In this document: positions 8,701 through 16,286 of the stretch, piece by piece
Numbering within the stretch: the first letter of the stretch is position 1
How the letters are laid out: every line of letters begins with the position of its first letter
Assembly: GCF_050873445.1 (NCBI RefSeq)
Contig: NZ_JBNMIU010000002.1
Coordinates: forward strand, 1-64,000
From: Acidaminococcus sp050873445
GTDB lineage: Bacteria; Bacillota; Negativicutes; Acidaminococcales; Acidaminococcaceae
Direction of reading: 5' to 3'
Length of the DNA stretch: 64,000 bases
The notes under the pieces: generated by a model
The model's database searches: none
What the model saw: the letters and a program-made list of their open reading frames with translations, nothing else
Told to the model about the DNA's origin: nothing
Made by a program: the position numbers and the translations under genes

Positions 8701-8729
8701 TTGCCCCTGTACAGTGAATATGATAAAAT
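8701..8729 (+). promoter_or_regulatory. Promoter of the ABC transporter–lysA-like–clc operon
   Basis: TTGCCC (8701–8706) is followed after 17 nt by TAAAAT (8724–8729). The predicted leader of about 100 nt before the first gene contains the hairpin at 8749–8767. Confidence 0.6.
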
Positions 8730-8748
8730 AAAAAACAGGCTAAACAAC

Positions 8749-8767
8749 CAGGGGAAAGGTTCCCCTG
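8749..8767 (+). promoter_or_regulatory. Leader hairpin of the ABC transporter operon
   Basis: CAGGGGAA (8749–8756) and TTCCCCTG (8760–8767) form a perfect 8-bp stem with a 3-nt loop, and a weaker CCTC…GAGG hairpin follows at about 8776–8802. No T-run follows, so it is not a plain terminator. No known riboswitch motif was recognised. Confidence 0.4.
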
Positions 8768-8836
8768 AAACATCACCTCTTCCGGGAAATGCCGGGAGGA
8801 AACCAATGTAGGATAGTAAGAAAGCAGGAGGGATGT

Positions 8837-9838
8837 ATGATGATGAAAAAAAGCGTAAAATGGCTGGCTGCAATGGCTCTGGCCGCAATGGTGGTGGGAG
8901 CTGCCGGCTGCGGCAGCAGCACCCAGACCGGTTCCAAGGACAAGAAGTCCTATAAGGTGGGTGTGATCCAGCTGGTACAGCATCCGGCTCTGGATGCCGC
9001 CAACAAGGGGTTCATCGACGGACTGAAATCCAAAGGGTTTGAAGAAGGGAAGAACGTGACCTTTGACCAGCAGAATGCCCAGGGGGATCAATCCAACCTG
9101 CAGACCATCGCCCAGCGGTTCGTAAGCAATAAGGATGATCTGGTCTGTGCCATTGCCACGCCGGCTGTCCAGACCATGGCCAACGCCACCAAGGAGATTC
9201 CCATCGTAGGTACGGCCGTTACCGACTACAAGGTGGCCAAACTGGTGAAAGACAACAGCAAACCGGGAACCAATGTCACCGGGACCACGGATATGAACCC
9301 GGTGGAAGCCCAGATCGACCTGCTGGTGAAAATCATGCCCAAGGCCAAGACCGTAGGCTTCATCTACAATTCCAGTGAAGTGAACTCCCAGCTGCAGATT
9401 GACCTGGCCAAAAAGGCTGCTGCTGCCCGGGGCCTTGCTACGGTGGAAGCCACAGTTTCCAGCGTCAATGACATCCAGCAGGCTGCCCAGAGCCTGATGG
9501 GCAAGGTAGATGCCCTGTACATCCCTACGGATAACGTGATGGCTTCTGCTATGCCCAATCTGATCAAAATTACCGATGAAGCCAAGATCCCTGTGTTCTG
9601 CGGCGAATCCGGCATGCTGAAGGCCGGCGGTGTGGCAACTCTGGGTATCGACTACTACAAACTGGGTCTCCAGACCGGCGAAATGGCTGCTGACATCCTG
9701 TCCGGCAAAGCCAAACCTCAGGATATGGCTATCCAGTCCCAAAAGACCTTTACTGTGACCCTGAACGAAGAAGCCATCAAGAAACTGGGGCTGACCATCC
9801 CGGATGATATCCGCAAGGAAGCCAAAGGAGCCAAATAA
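8837..9838 (+). CDS. ABC transporter substrate-binding lipoprotein (TrpX-like, ABC_sub_bind family)
   Basis: This 333-residue binding protein carries a lipoprotein signal with the Cys at residue 25 (GAAGC), so it is membrane-anchored outside the cytoplasm. The mature part has the two-lobed periplasmic-binding fold of the ABC_sub_bind family (motifs such as VCAIATPAVQTM and VDALYIPTDN). The family includes TrpX of streptococcal TrpXYZ, implicated in aromatic amino-acid uptake, but substrates vary. The start is one of three tandem ATGs (8837, 8840, 8843) behind AGGAGGG. The cognate permease and ATPase follow in the same operon. Confidence 0.85.
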   Translation: MMMKKSVKWLAAMALAAMVVGAAGCGSSTQTGSKDKKSYKVGVIQLVQHPALDAANKGFIDGLKSKGFEEGKNVTFDQQNAQGDQSNLQTIAQRFVSNKDDLVCAIATPAVQTMANATKEIPIVGTAVTDYKVAKLVKDNSKPGTNVTGTTDMNPVEAQIDLLVKIMPKAKTVGFIYNSSEVNSQLQIDLAKKAAAARGLATVEATVSSVNDIQQAAQSLMGKVDALYIPTDNVMASAMPNLIKITDEAKIPVFCGESGMLKAGGVATLGIDYYKLGLQTGEMAADILSGKAKPQDMAIQSQKTFTVTLNEEAIKKLGLTIPDDIRKEAKGAK

Positions 9839-9841
9839 TCC

Positions 9842-10726
9842 ATGATCGATCTATTGCTGCCGACGATTTCCCAGGGCCTGTTGTGGTCTCTGCTGGCTCT
9901 GGGCGTGTACATTACCTTCCGGGTGCTGGATATTGCGGATCTGACTGTGGAAGGGTCTTTTCCCCTGGGAGCTTCCGTTGCGGTGACCCTCCTGGTGAAG
10001 GACGTGAATCCGGTGACGGCCATCCTGGCTGCGGCTCTTGCCGGCGGGATCGCCGGTGTGGTCACCGGCCTGCTCCATACGAAACTGAGGATCCCGGCGC
10101 TTCTGGCCGGTATCCTGACCATGATTGCCCTGTATTCCGTGAACCTGCGGATCATGGGCAAGGCCAATATTTCCCTCCTGGGAAAAGAGACCGCCTTTAC
10201 GGTGCTGGAAAGTGCCCTGGGCGTGGCTTATTCCCAGGCGGTGCTGCTGGTGGGCATCCTGTCCTGTGTGGTGTTCTCCGCACTGATGTACTGGTTCTTC
10301 GGTACGGAAATCGGGGCCGCCATCCGGGCCACCGGGTACAATCCCCAGATGATCCGGGCCCAGGGGGTGAACACCAATGTGATGCTGCTGATCGGACTGT
10401 TCTTCAGTAATGCCCTGGTGGCGGTAGCCGGTGCCCTGGTCACCCAGAGCAACGGGTTCGCTGACGTAGGCATGGGGGTGGGGACCATCGTCATCGGCCT
10501 GGCCTCCGTAATCATCGGTGAAGTACTGTTCGGTACCCGCAGTTTCAAGAATTCCCTGATTTCCGTGATCCTGGGTTCCATTGTATACCGCCTGGTGATT
10601 GCCATTGTCCTGCAGATGGGGATGCCGCCCAATGACCTGAAACTGTTCACGGCCGTACTGGTGGCCATTGCCCTGAGCTTGCCCATGGTGAAAGGGAAGT
10701 TCCAAAGCAGAAAGGCGGGTCTGTAA
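9842..10726 (+). CDS. ABC transporter permease (TrpY-like)
   Basis: This 294-residue integral membrane protein has about eight to nine hydrophobic segments. It resembles the branched-chain-amino-acid-type permeases that accompany ABC_sub_bind proteins; the typical N-terminal YITFRVLDIADLTVEGSF stretch is present. It starts 4 nt after the binding protein stop, and its TAA shares one base with the ATG of the ATPase gene, so the three subunits are co-translated. Only one permease is present, so it presumably works as a homodimer. Confidence 0.87.
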   Translation: MIDLLLPTISQGLLWSLLALGVYITFRVLDIADLTVEGSFPLGASVAVTLLVKDVNPVTAILAAALAGGIAGVVTGLLHTKLRIPALLAGILTMIALYSVNLRIMGKANISLLGKETAFTVLESALGVAYSQAVLLVGILSCVVFSALMYWFFGTEIGAAIRATGYNPQMIRAQGVNTNVMLLIGLFFSNALVAVAGALVTQSNGFADVGMGVGTIVIGLASVIIGEVLFGTRSFKNSLISVILGSIVYRLVIAIVLQMGMPPNDLKLFTAVLVAIALSLPMVKGKFQSRKAGL

Positions 10727-11520
10727 TGCTGGACATCAAACATTTATCGAAAACCTTTTTCCCGGGCACGGTCAATGAGAAGAAAGCCCTGACCGATGTG
10801 AACCTGCACATGGAACCGGGAGATTTCATCACCATTATCGGGGGCAACGGGGCCGGGAAATCCACCCTGCTGAATTCCATTGCCGGCGTATTTCCCATCG
10901 ATGGGGGGCAGATCCTCATCGACGGGGTGGACGTAAGCAGGATGTCGGAGCACAAACGGGCCCGGTACATCGGACGGGTATTCCAGGATCCCATGATGGG
11001 GACTGCTGCCGGTATGATGATTGAAGAGAACCTGGCTATCGCATCCCGGCGGGGCAGGACACCGGGCCTTTCCTGGGCGCTGAAGGACAGCGACCGGCAG
11101 CAGTTCCGGGAAATGCTGAAGGAACTGGATTTGGGACTGGAAGACCGGCTCACCACCCGGGTGGGGATCCTTTCCGGCGGCCAGCGGCAGGCGCTGACTC
11201 TGCTCATGGCGGCCATGAGCCACCCCCGGCTGCTGCTCCTGGACGAGCACACGGCGGCCCTGGATCCCAAAACCGCTGAGAAGGTCCTGAACATGACGAA
11301 GAAGGTCATCGAACGGGACCATTTGACATCTTTGATGATTACGCATAATATGAGAGATGCACTCCGCTTTGGCAATCGGCTGATCATGATGAATGCCGGA
11401 CACATCGTCGTAGATGTGGGAGCGGAAGAGAAAGCCAAATTGACCATTCCGGACCTGCTGGCCCTGTTTGAAAAAGCATCCGGTTCCGAACTGGACAACG
11501 ATCGCATGATGCTGGGCTGA
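10726..11520 (+). CDS. ABC transporter ATP-binding protein (TrpZ-like)
   Basis: This 264-residue nucleotide-binding subunit shows Walker A GGNGAGKST, a Q-loop (VFQDPMMG), signature LSGGQRQAL and Walker B LLLLDEHTAALD. It energises the importer formed with the two preceding gene products. The stop at 11520 is followed by a 20-nt gap to the LysA-like gene, which has its own GAGGGGG ribosome site, so the transcript very likely continues. Confidence 0.93.
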   Translation: MLDIKHLSKTFFPGTVNEKKALTDVNLHMEPGDFITIIGGNGAGKSTLLNSIAGVFPIDGGQILIDGVDVSRMSEHKRARYIGRVFQDPMMGTAAGMMIEENLAIASRRGRTPGLSWALKDSDRQQFREMLKELDLGLEDRLTTRVGILSGGQRQALTLLMAAMSHPRLLLLDEHTAALDPKTAEKVLNMTKKVIERDHLTSLMITHNMRDALRFGNRLIMMNAGHIVVDVGAEEKAKLTIPDLLALFEKASGSELDNDRMMLG

Positions 11521-11540
11521 CCAGCCATATTGAGGGGGTA

Positions 11541-12821
11541 ATGACCAACATGAAGAAAGTTCCATTTGTCACGAAAGAACAGGTAGAAAAGATCGCGGAA
11601 ACCTATCCGACACCATTCTATGTCTATGATGAAAAAAGCATCCGGGAAACGGTGCGCAGCATCTACAAGGCTTTTGCCTGGAACAAGGGCTACAAAGAAT
11701 ACTTTGCCGTAAAAGCCACGCCGCTGCCCGGTATCCTGAAAATCATGAAAGAAGAAGGCTGTGGAACGGACTGCTCTTCTTATCCGGAACTGCTGCTCAG
11801 TGATGTATGCGGTTTCAAAGGGCATGACATCATGTTCTCTTCCAACGATACCCCTGTGAAAGATATGCAGGAAGCCTACAAACTGGGCGCCATCATCAAC
11901 CTGGATGACTTCACCATGATCGATTTCCTGGAACAGGTGGCTGCCATTCCGGAAACCATCTGCTGCCGGTATAATCCGGGCGGTGTGTTCTCCCTGGGCA
12001 ACGACATCATGGACAATCCCGGCGATTCCAAATATGGCATGACCAAAGACCAGCTGCGGGAGGCCTTCAAGATCCTGAAAAAGAAGGGCGTGAAGCACTT
12101 CGGCATCCATGCTTTCCTGGCCAGCAACACAGTATCCAATGCCTATTATCCGGAACTGTCCCGGCAGCTGTTCCAGCTGGCTGTGGAAATGAAACATGAT
12201 ACCGGCGTGGCTGTGGACTTCATCAACCTGTCCGGCGGCGTGGGCATCCCCTACAAACCTGACCAGACCCCCAATGACATTGCGGCAATCGGCGAAGGGG
12301 TCCACAAGGTCTATGACGAAGTACTTGTGCCGGAAGGCATGGGGAATGTAGCCCTGTTCACCGAAATGGGCCGTTTCGTTACCGGGCCTTACGGCGCCCT
12401 GGTCACCAAGGTGCTGCACTTCAAACACATCTACAAGGAATATGTGGGCGTGGACGCCTGTGCGGCCAATTTGATGCGGCCGGCCATCTACGGAGCCTAC
12501 CATCACATCACCGTTCTGGGCAAGGAAAATGCGCCTTGCGACCATACCTATGATGTGACCGGCGGCCTGTGCGAAAACAACGATAAATTTGCCATCGACC
12601 GGAAACTGCCGGAAATCGAGAAGGGGGACTGCCTGTTCATCCACGATGCAGGGGCACACGGTTCTGCCATGGGATACAATTACAATGCCAAACTGTGGTG
12701 TGCGGAACTGCTGGTGAAGGAAAACGGTTCTGTGGAACTGCTGCGGCGGGCCGAGACTCCCAAGGATTATTTCGCTACCCTGGATTTCACCGGCCTGTTC
12801 GATCACTTGAAAGATGAATGA
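11541..12821 (+). CDS. Diaminopimelate decarboxylase-like PLP enzyme
   Basis: This 426-residue fold-type III PLP decarboxylase belongs to the LysA group, whose classical reaction is meso-diaminopimelate to L-lysine plus CO2. The PLP lysine is Lys58 in FAVKATP. LysA-like landmarks are CCRYNPGG, SKYGM, GIHAFLASN, NLSGGVGIPY, MGRFVTGP and a GGLCENND stretch standing for the usual CES-D motif. Near the C-terminus DAGAHG and NYNAK replace the usual DAGAYG and NYNSR, so substrate contacts differ from textbook LysA. It may be the cell's lysA, or a related amino-acid decarboxylase. It sits between an amino-acid-type ABC importer and a ClC antiporter and overlaps the latter by 8 nt. Confidence 0.75.
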   Translation: MTNMKKVPFVTKEQVEKIAETYPTPFYVYDEKSIRETVRSIYKAFAWNKGYKEYFAVKATPLPGILKIMKEEGCGTDCSSYPELLLSDVCGFKGHDIMFSSNDTPVKDMQEAYKLGAIINLDDFTMIDFLEQVAAIPETICCRYNPGGVFSLGNDIMDNPGDSKYGMTKDQLREAFKILKKKGVKHFGIHAFLASNTVSNAYYPELSRQLFQLAVEMKHDTGVAVDFINLSGGVGIPYKPDQTPNDIAAIGEGVHKVYDEVLVPEGMGNVALFTEMGRFVTGPYGALVTKVLHFKHIYKEYVGVDACAANLMRPAIYGAYHHITVLGKENAPCDHTYDVTGGLCENNDKFAIDRKLPEIEKGDCLFIHDAGAHGSAMGYNYNAKLWCAELLVKENGSVELLRRAETPKDYFATLDFTGLFDHLKDE

Positions 12822-14388
12822 GGCAGAAAGACAGAAAACGCTGGAAGGGATGCTGCACATTCCCAATCTGAAGCTGAAACTGGCTTTTGAAGGGATCCTG
12901 GTGGGGGTAGCAGCCGGATTCTGCATCATCCTGCTGCGGCTCTGTCTGGGCTTTGTGGCCAAAAACCGGTCCCGGATGGTATATTTCCTCCAGAACGTAC
13001 CGCCTTCCTATGCACTGCTCTGGGTGGCAGTACTGCTGCTGGTGGCCGTGCTCATCGCTCTGCTGGTGCGGTGGGCTCCCATTGCCGGGGGCAGCGGTAT
13101 TCCCCAGGTGCGGGGCATCGTGCTGGGGCTGGGAAAAAGCACCCACTGGGCCAGGGTCATTCTGGTGAAACTGCTGGATACCTCTCTGGGCATCGGGGCC
13201 GGTCTTTCCATGGGGCGGGAAGGTCCTTCCGTCCAGATCGGAGCCATGACGGGCCAGGGCGTGGGCAACGCACTGCACAACACCAACCTGGAAAAACGGG
13301 CCCTGATCAGCAGCGGTGCCGGTGCCGGCCTGGCGGCTGCTTTCAACGCCCCCATGGCCGGGGTCATGTTCACCATGGAAGCTATCCACAAGAACCTGTC
13401 CTCTATGGTCATGGTGCCTACTCTGATGGCCTGTATGACTACCACGGTAATGGCCCACTGGTTCTTCGGTAGGGAAACGGTGCTGACTTTTCCCAAGATG
13501 CCGTTCCTGCCCCTGGAGCTGCTGCCCCATCTGGTTTTGCTGGGGCTGTTCTCCGGGTTCCTGGGAGTGGCCTTTAACAAGGGCTCCCTCAGCATCGGAA
13601 AATTCTACAGCCTGCCTGTTTTTCAGAAAGACTGGATGAAAATCGCTTTTCCGCTGCTGCTCACCATTCCTCTGACATACCTCCTGCCCCAGGTGCTGGG
13701 AGCCGGGGACGGGGTCATCGAGTCCATGATCGAATTGAAGGGGACCCTGACCATGGTGCTTATCATCCTGCTGGGTAAATTCTTCTTTACGATCCTGAGT
13801 ACCGGTTCCGGGGCTCCGGGCGGCAGCCTGCAGCCCATGCTGGTGCTGGGCAGCCTGTGTGGCAGCCTGTACGGCAACGTGATGGTGCAGCTGGGACTGC
13901 TGCCGGAAGCGTACCGGCTGAACATGGTCATGCTGGGCATGGCCGGCTGGTTTGCCGGGTCTGTACGGGCGCCGGTGACGGCTATCCTGCTGCTGCTGGA
14001 AATGACCGGCCGGTTTTACCATCTGGTGCCTTTGGGCATCGTCACCCTGTTCGCTTATGCGGCCGGGGAACTGGTTCACGACACTCCCATCTTCGATGCC
14101 ATGCTGGAACGGTCCTTAAAGAGCAATTCCCGGGTGAAGGATCTGGTGGAAGCTCCTGCAGAGCAGATGCTGGTGGAAATCGCCGTGGAAGGAGGTTCCC
14201 AGGTGGAAGGGAAGACCCTCCAGGAAATCCGGCTGCCGGGCAAGGCGCTGGTGGTCTGTGTGCGGCGAGGCGATGCGGATATGATTCCCCAGGCGAACAC
14301 AATGCTTCTGGGCGGAGATTATGTATACTTGATTCCCAACCATGCCCATCTCCATCAATTGAATCAACTGTTCAAGACAAAAAACTGA
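12814..14388 (+). CDS. ClC-family chloride/proton antiporter with C-terminal TrkA-C domain
   Basis: This 524-residue membrane protein has the three ClC filter motifs: GSGIPQV, GREGPSVQ with the gating glutamate at residue 136, and GSGAPGGSLQP. A retained gating Glu fits a coupled H+/Cl- exchanger. Residues about 445–524 form a TrkA-C/RCK-C-like ligand-binding module (LVEIAVEGGSQVEGKTLQEI). The ATG at 12814 overlaps the upstream decarboxylase stop by 8 nt; it is the last gene of the operon, closed by terminator 14394–14426. In E. coli ClC exchangers act as electrical shunts for acid-resistance decarboxylases, which makes this operon partnership notable. Confidence 0.88.
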   Translation: MNEAERQKTLEGMLHIPNLKLKLAFEGILVGVAAGFCIILLRLCLGFVAKNRSRMVYFLQNVPPSYALLWVAVLLLVAVLIALLVRWAPIAGGSGIPQVRGIVLGLGKSTHWARVILVKLLDTSLGIGAGLSMGREGPSVQIGAMTGQGVGNALHNTNLEKRALISSGAGAGLAAAFNAPMAGVMFTMEAIHKNLSSMVMVPTLMACMTTTVMAHWFFGRETVLTFPKMPFLPLELLPHLVLLGLFSGFLGVAFNKGSLSIGKFYSLPVFQKDWMKIAFPLLLTIPLTYLLPQVLGAGDGVIESMIELKGTLTMVLIILLGKFFFTILSTGSGAPGGSLQPMLVLGSLCGSLYGNVMVQLGLLPEAYRLNMVMLGMAGWFAGSVRAPVTAILLLLEMTGRFYHLVPLGIVTLFAYAAGELVHDTPIFDAMLERSLKSNSRVKDLVEAPAEQMLVEIAVEGGSQVEGKTLQEIRLPGKALVVCVRRGDADMIPQANTMLLGGDYVYLIPNHAHLHQLNQLFKTKN

Positions 14389-14393
14389 AGCAG

Positions 14394-14426
14394 GGAGCTG
14401 TGAAGGATGATTTCACAGCTCCTTTT
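14394..14426 (+). terminator. Terminator of the ABC–lysA-like–clc operon
   Basis: GGAGCTGTGAA (14394–14404) and TTCACAGCTCC (14412–14422) form a perfect 11-bp stem with a 7-nt loop, followed by TTTT. Confidence 0.85.
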
Positions 14427-14428
14427 CT

Positions 14429-14459
14429 CGTATCCATGGGGCCATTATTCCACAGCCTC
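14429..14459 (+). repeat. 31-nt intergenic repeat, copy 2
   Basis: Contains CATGGGGCCATTATT plus CCACAGCC and matches the minus strand of 6352–6382 at about 27 of 31 positions. It lies between a terminator and the rarA -10 element and supplies the putative -35. Confidence 0.6.
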
Positions 14460-14476
14460 TGGAATCATGGTATAAT
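14448..14476 (+). promoter_or_regulatory. Promoter of rarA
   Basis: TATAAT (14471–14476) is preceded by TGG, an extended -10. TTCCAC (14448–14453) is 17 nt upstream and lies inside the 31-nt repeat. The rarA ATG is 31 nt downstream of the -10. Confidence 0.65.
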
Positions 14477-14506
14477 AAAAATTACGGAAACAAGGAGGTG
14501 GAATCC

Positions 14507-15826
14507 ATGGAAGAAGACAGTCTGTTCGCTCCCCCGGCGGAGGAACCCCTGGCGGCCCGGCTGCGGCCCCGCACTTTGGACGAGTTCGTGGGCCAGAAGC
14601 AGCTGCTGGGGCCGGGCAAGATCCTGCGGAACCTGATCGAGGAGGACCGGATTTCTTCCATGATTTTCTGGGGACCGCCCGGCGTGGGCAAAACCACTCT
14701 GGCCCAGATCATCGCCCATTCCACCCGGGCCAATTTCATCAACTTTTCGGCGGTGACCAGTGGTATCAAGGAAATCCGTACGGTGATGCAGCGGGCCGAT
14801 GACAACCGGCGGTTTGGAGGCAGGACCATCGTATTTGTGGATGAAATCCACAGATTCAACCGGGCTCAGCAGGATGCTTTCCTGCCTTTTGTGGAAAAGG
14901 GAGCCATCATCCTCATCGGAGCTACTACGGAAAATCCTTCCTTCGAGGTGAATGGGGCCCTGCTCAGCCGCTGTAAGGTATTCGTCCTGAAAAGCCTGAG
15001 CAGGGATGACATCAAAGAAATCCTCCGGCACGCTCTGACGGATTCCCGGGGCTTCGGCAATGAAAAAGTCCATCTGGAGGAGGGCTGCCTGGATTTCCTG
15101 GCAGAATTTTCCAATGGAGATGCCCGGTCGGCCCTGTCCACCCTGGAAATGGTGGTGCTCAACGGTGAGAAGAAGGATGACGGCATTTACGTGACGAAAG
15201 ATTTGATCGAACAGTGCACAGCCAAGAAATCTTTGCTGTATGACAAATCCGGTGAGGAGCATTACAACCTGATCTCTGCCTTGCACAAGTCCATGCGGAA
15301 CTCGGATCCGGATGCGGCGGTGTACTGGCTGGCACGGATGCTGGAAGCGGGGGAGGATCCTCTCTATATCGCTCGGCGGGTGGTGCGTTTTGCCAGCGAG
15401 GATGTGGGTCTGGCTGATTCCCGTGGGCTGGAGATTGCGGTGGCGGCCTATCAGGCCTGCCACTTCATCGGTATGCCCGAATGTTCTGTGAACCTGACCC
15501 ATGCGGTGATCTATCTGGCCATGGCTCCCAAATCCAACGCCATGGAGCTGGCCTATAACGAGGCCAAAGTGGACGCCCAGAAACACCTGAACGAACCGGT
15601 GCCCATGAATATCCGCAATGCACCCACCCGGCTCATGAAGGAGCTGGGCTACGGGAAGGGGTATGTGTATGCCCATGATACGAAAGAGAAGATGGCGGCC
15701 ATGCAGTGCCTGCCCGATGCGCTGAAAGACAGGACCTATTACCATCCTACGGAGCAGGGTCTGGAGGCCCGGTACAAGGTGCGGCTGCAGCAGATCAAGG
15801 AATGGAAGAAGGAACACAGCCGGTAG
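14507..15826 (+). CDS. rarA: Replication-associated recombination protein A (RarA/MgsA)
   Basis: RarA is a clamp-loader-like AAA+ ATPase that acts at stalled replication forks with SSB and RecA. The 439-residue protein shows Walker A GPPGVGKTT with Lys62, Walker B IVFVDEIHRFN, sensor-1 GATTENPSFE, and the C-terminal MgsA tetramerisation region (ARMLEAGEDPLYIARRVVRFASEDVG). The ATG at 14507 has AAGGAGG eight nt upstream; an in-frame GTG at 14498 lies within that ribosome site and is rejected. It is expressed from its own promoter. Confidence 0.95.
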   Translation: MEEDSLFAPPAEEPLAARLRPRTLDEFVGQKQLLGPGKILRNLIEEDRISSMIFWGPPGVGKTTLAQIIAHSTRANFINFSAVTSGIKEIRTVMQRADDNRRFGGRTIVFVDEIHRFNRAQQDAFLPFVEKGAIILIGATTENPSFEVNGALLSRCKVFVLKSLSRDDIKEILRHALTDSRGFGNEKVHLEEGCLDFLAEFSNGDARSALSTLEMVVLNGEKKDDGIYVTKDLIEQCTAKKSLLYDKSGEEHYNLISALHKSMRNSDPDAAVYWLARMLEAGEDPLYIARRVVRFASEDVGLADSRGLEIAVAAYQACHFIGMPECSVNLTHAVIYLAMAPKSNAMELAYNEAKVDAQKHLNEPVPMNIRNAPTRLMKELGYGKGYVYAHDTKEKMAAMQCLPDALKDRTYYHPTEQGLEARYKVRLQQIKEWKKEHSR

Positions 15827-15910
15827 AAAGTACCGAAAGGACACGGAAACGTCAAGAATTTGTTACATTTATTCTTTATGATAGAAAAGCATTGAAAGAA
15901 GGAATCGGGT

Positions 15911-16285
15911 ATGATCGTTGGAATCGGTGTAGATATCCTGGAAGTGGGCCGGATGGAACGGGCCTTGAAACAGGCGGGGTTCAGGGAAAAAGTATTTACC
16001 GACGATGAAATCGCCTATTGTGAAAAAAAGGGCGCTCACAGCGTGGAATCCTATGCGGCCCGTTATGCGGCCAAAGAAGCACTGGGCAAGGCCATGGGCA
16101 CGGGGATCCGACTGAGCCAGTTCCAGCAGGTGGAGACCCTGGTGGACGAAAAGACAGGGGCACCCCGGCTCCATCTCATGGGACAGCTGCGGGCAGCCGC
16201 TCTGAACCGGCAGGTGGAACGGGTCCATGTGAGCCTGAGCCATACCGCGGAAAACGCCATTGCCCAAGTATTGTTGGAGGAATAA
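15911..16285 (+). CDS. acpS: Holo-[acyl-carrier-protein] synthase
   Basis: AcpS transfers 4'-phosphopantetheine from CoA to a serine of acyl carrier protein, activating fatty-acid synthesis. The 124-residue length is typical. It has the Mg2+-binding GVDILEVGRM motif near the N-terminus, the second signature RYAAKEALGKAMG, and the LSHTAENA motif at the C-terminus. It is followed after 1 nt by nnr; an acpS–nnr pair is a common bacterial arrangement. Confidence 0.95.
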   Translation: MIVGIGVDILEVGRMERALKQAGFREKVFTDDEIAYCEKKGAHSVESYAARYAAKEALGKAMGTGIRLSQFQQVETLVDEKTGAPRLHLMGQLRAAALNRQVERVHVSLSHTAENAIAQVLLEE

Positions 16286-16286
16286 C

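Noticed and set aside
10647..12962. A 771-codon minus-strand frame covering the ABC ATPase and LysA-like genes
   Set aside because: It is a shadow of two well-supported plus-strand genes, with no ribosome site and low-complexity translation.
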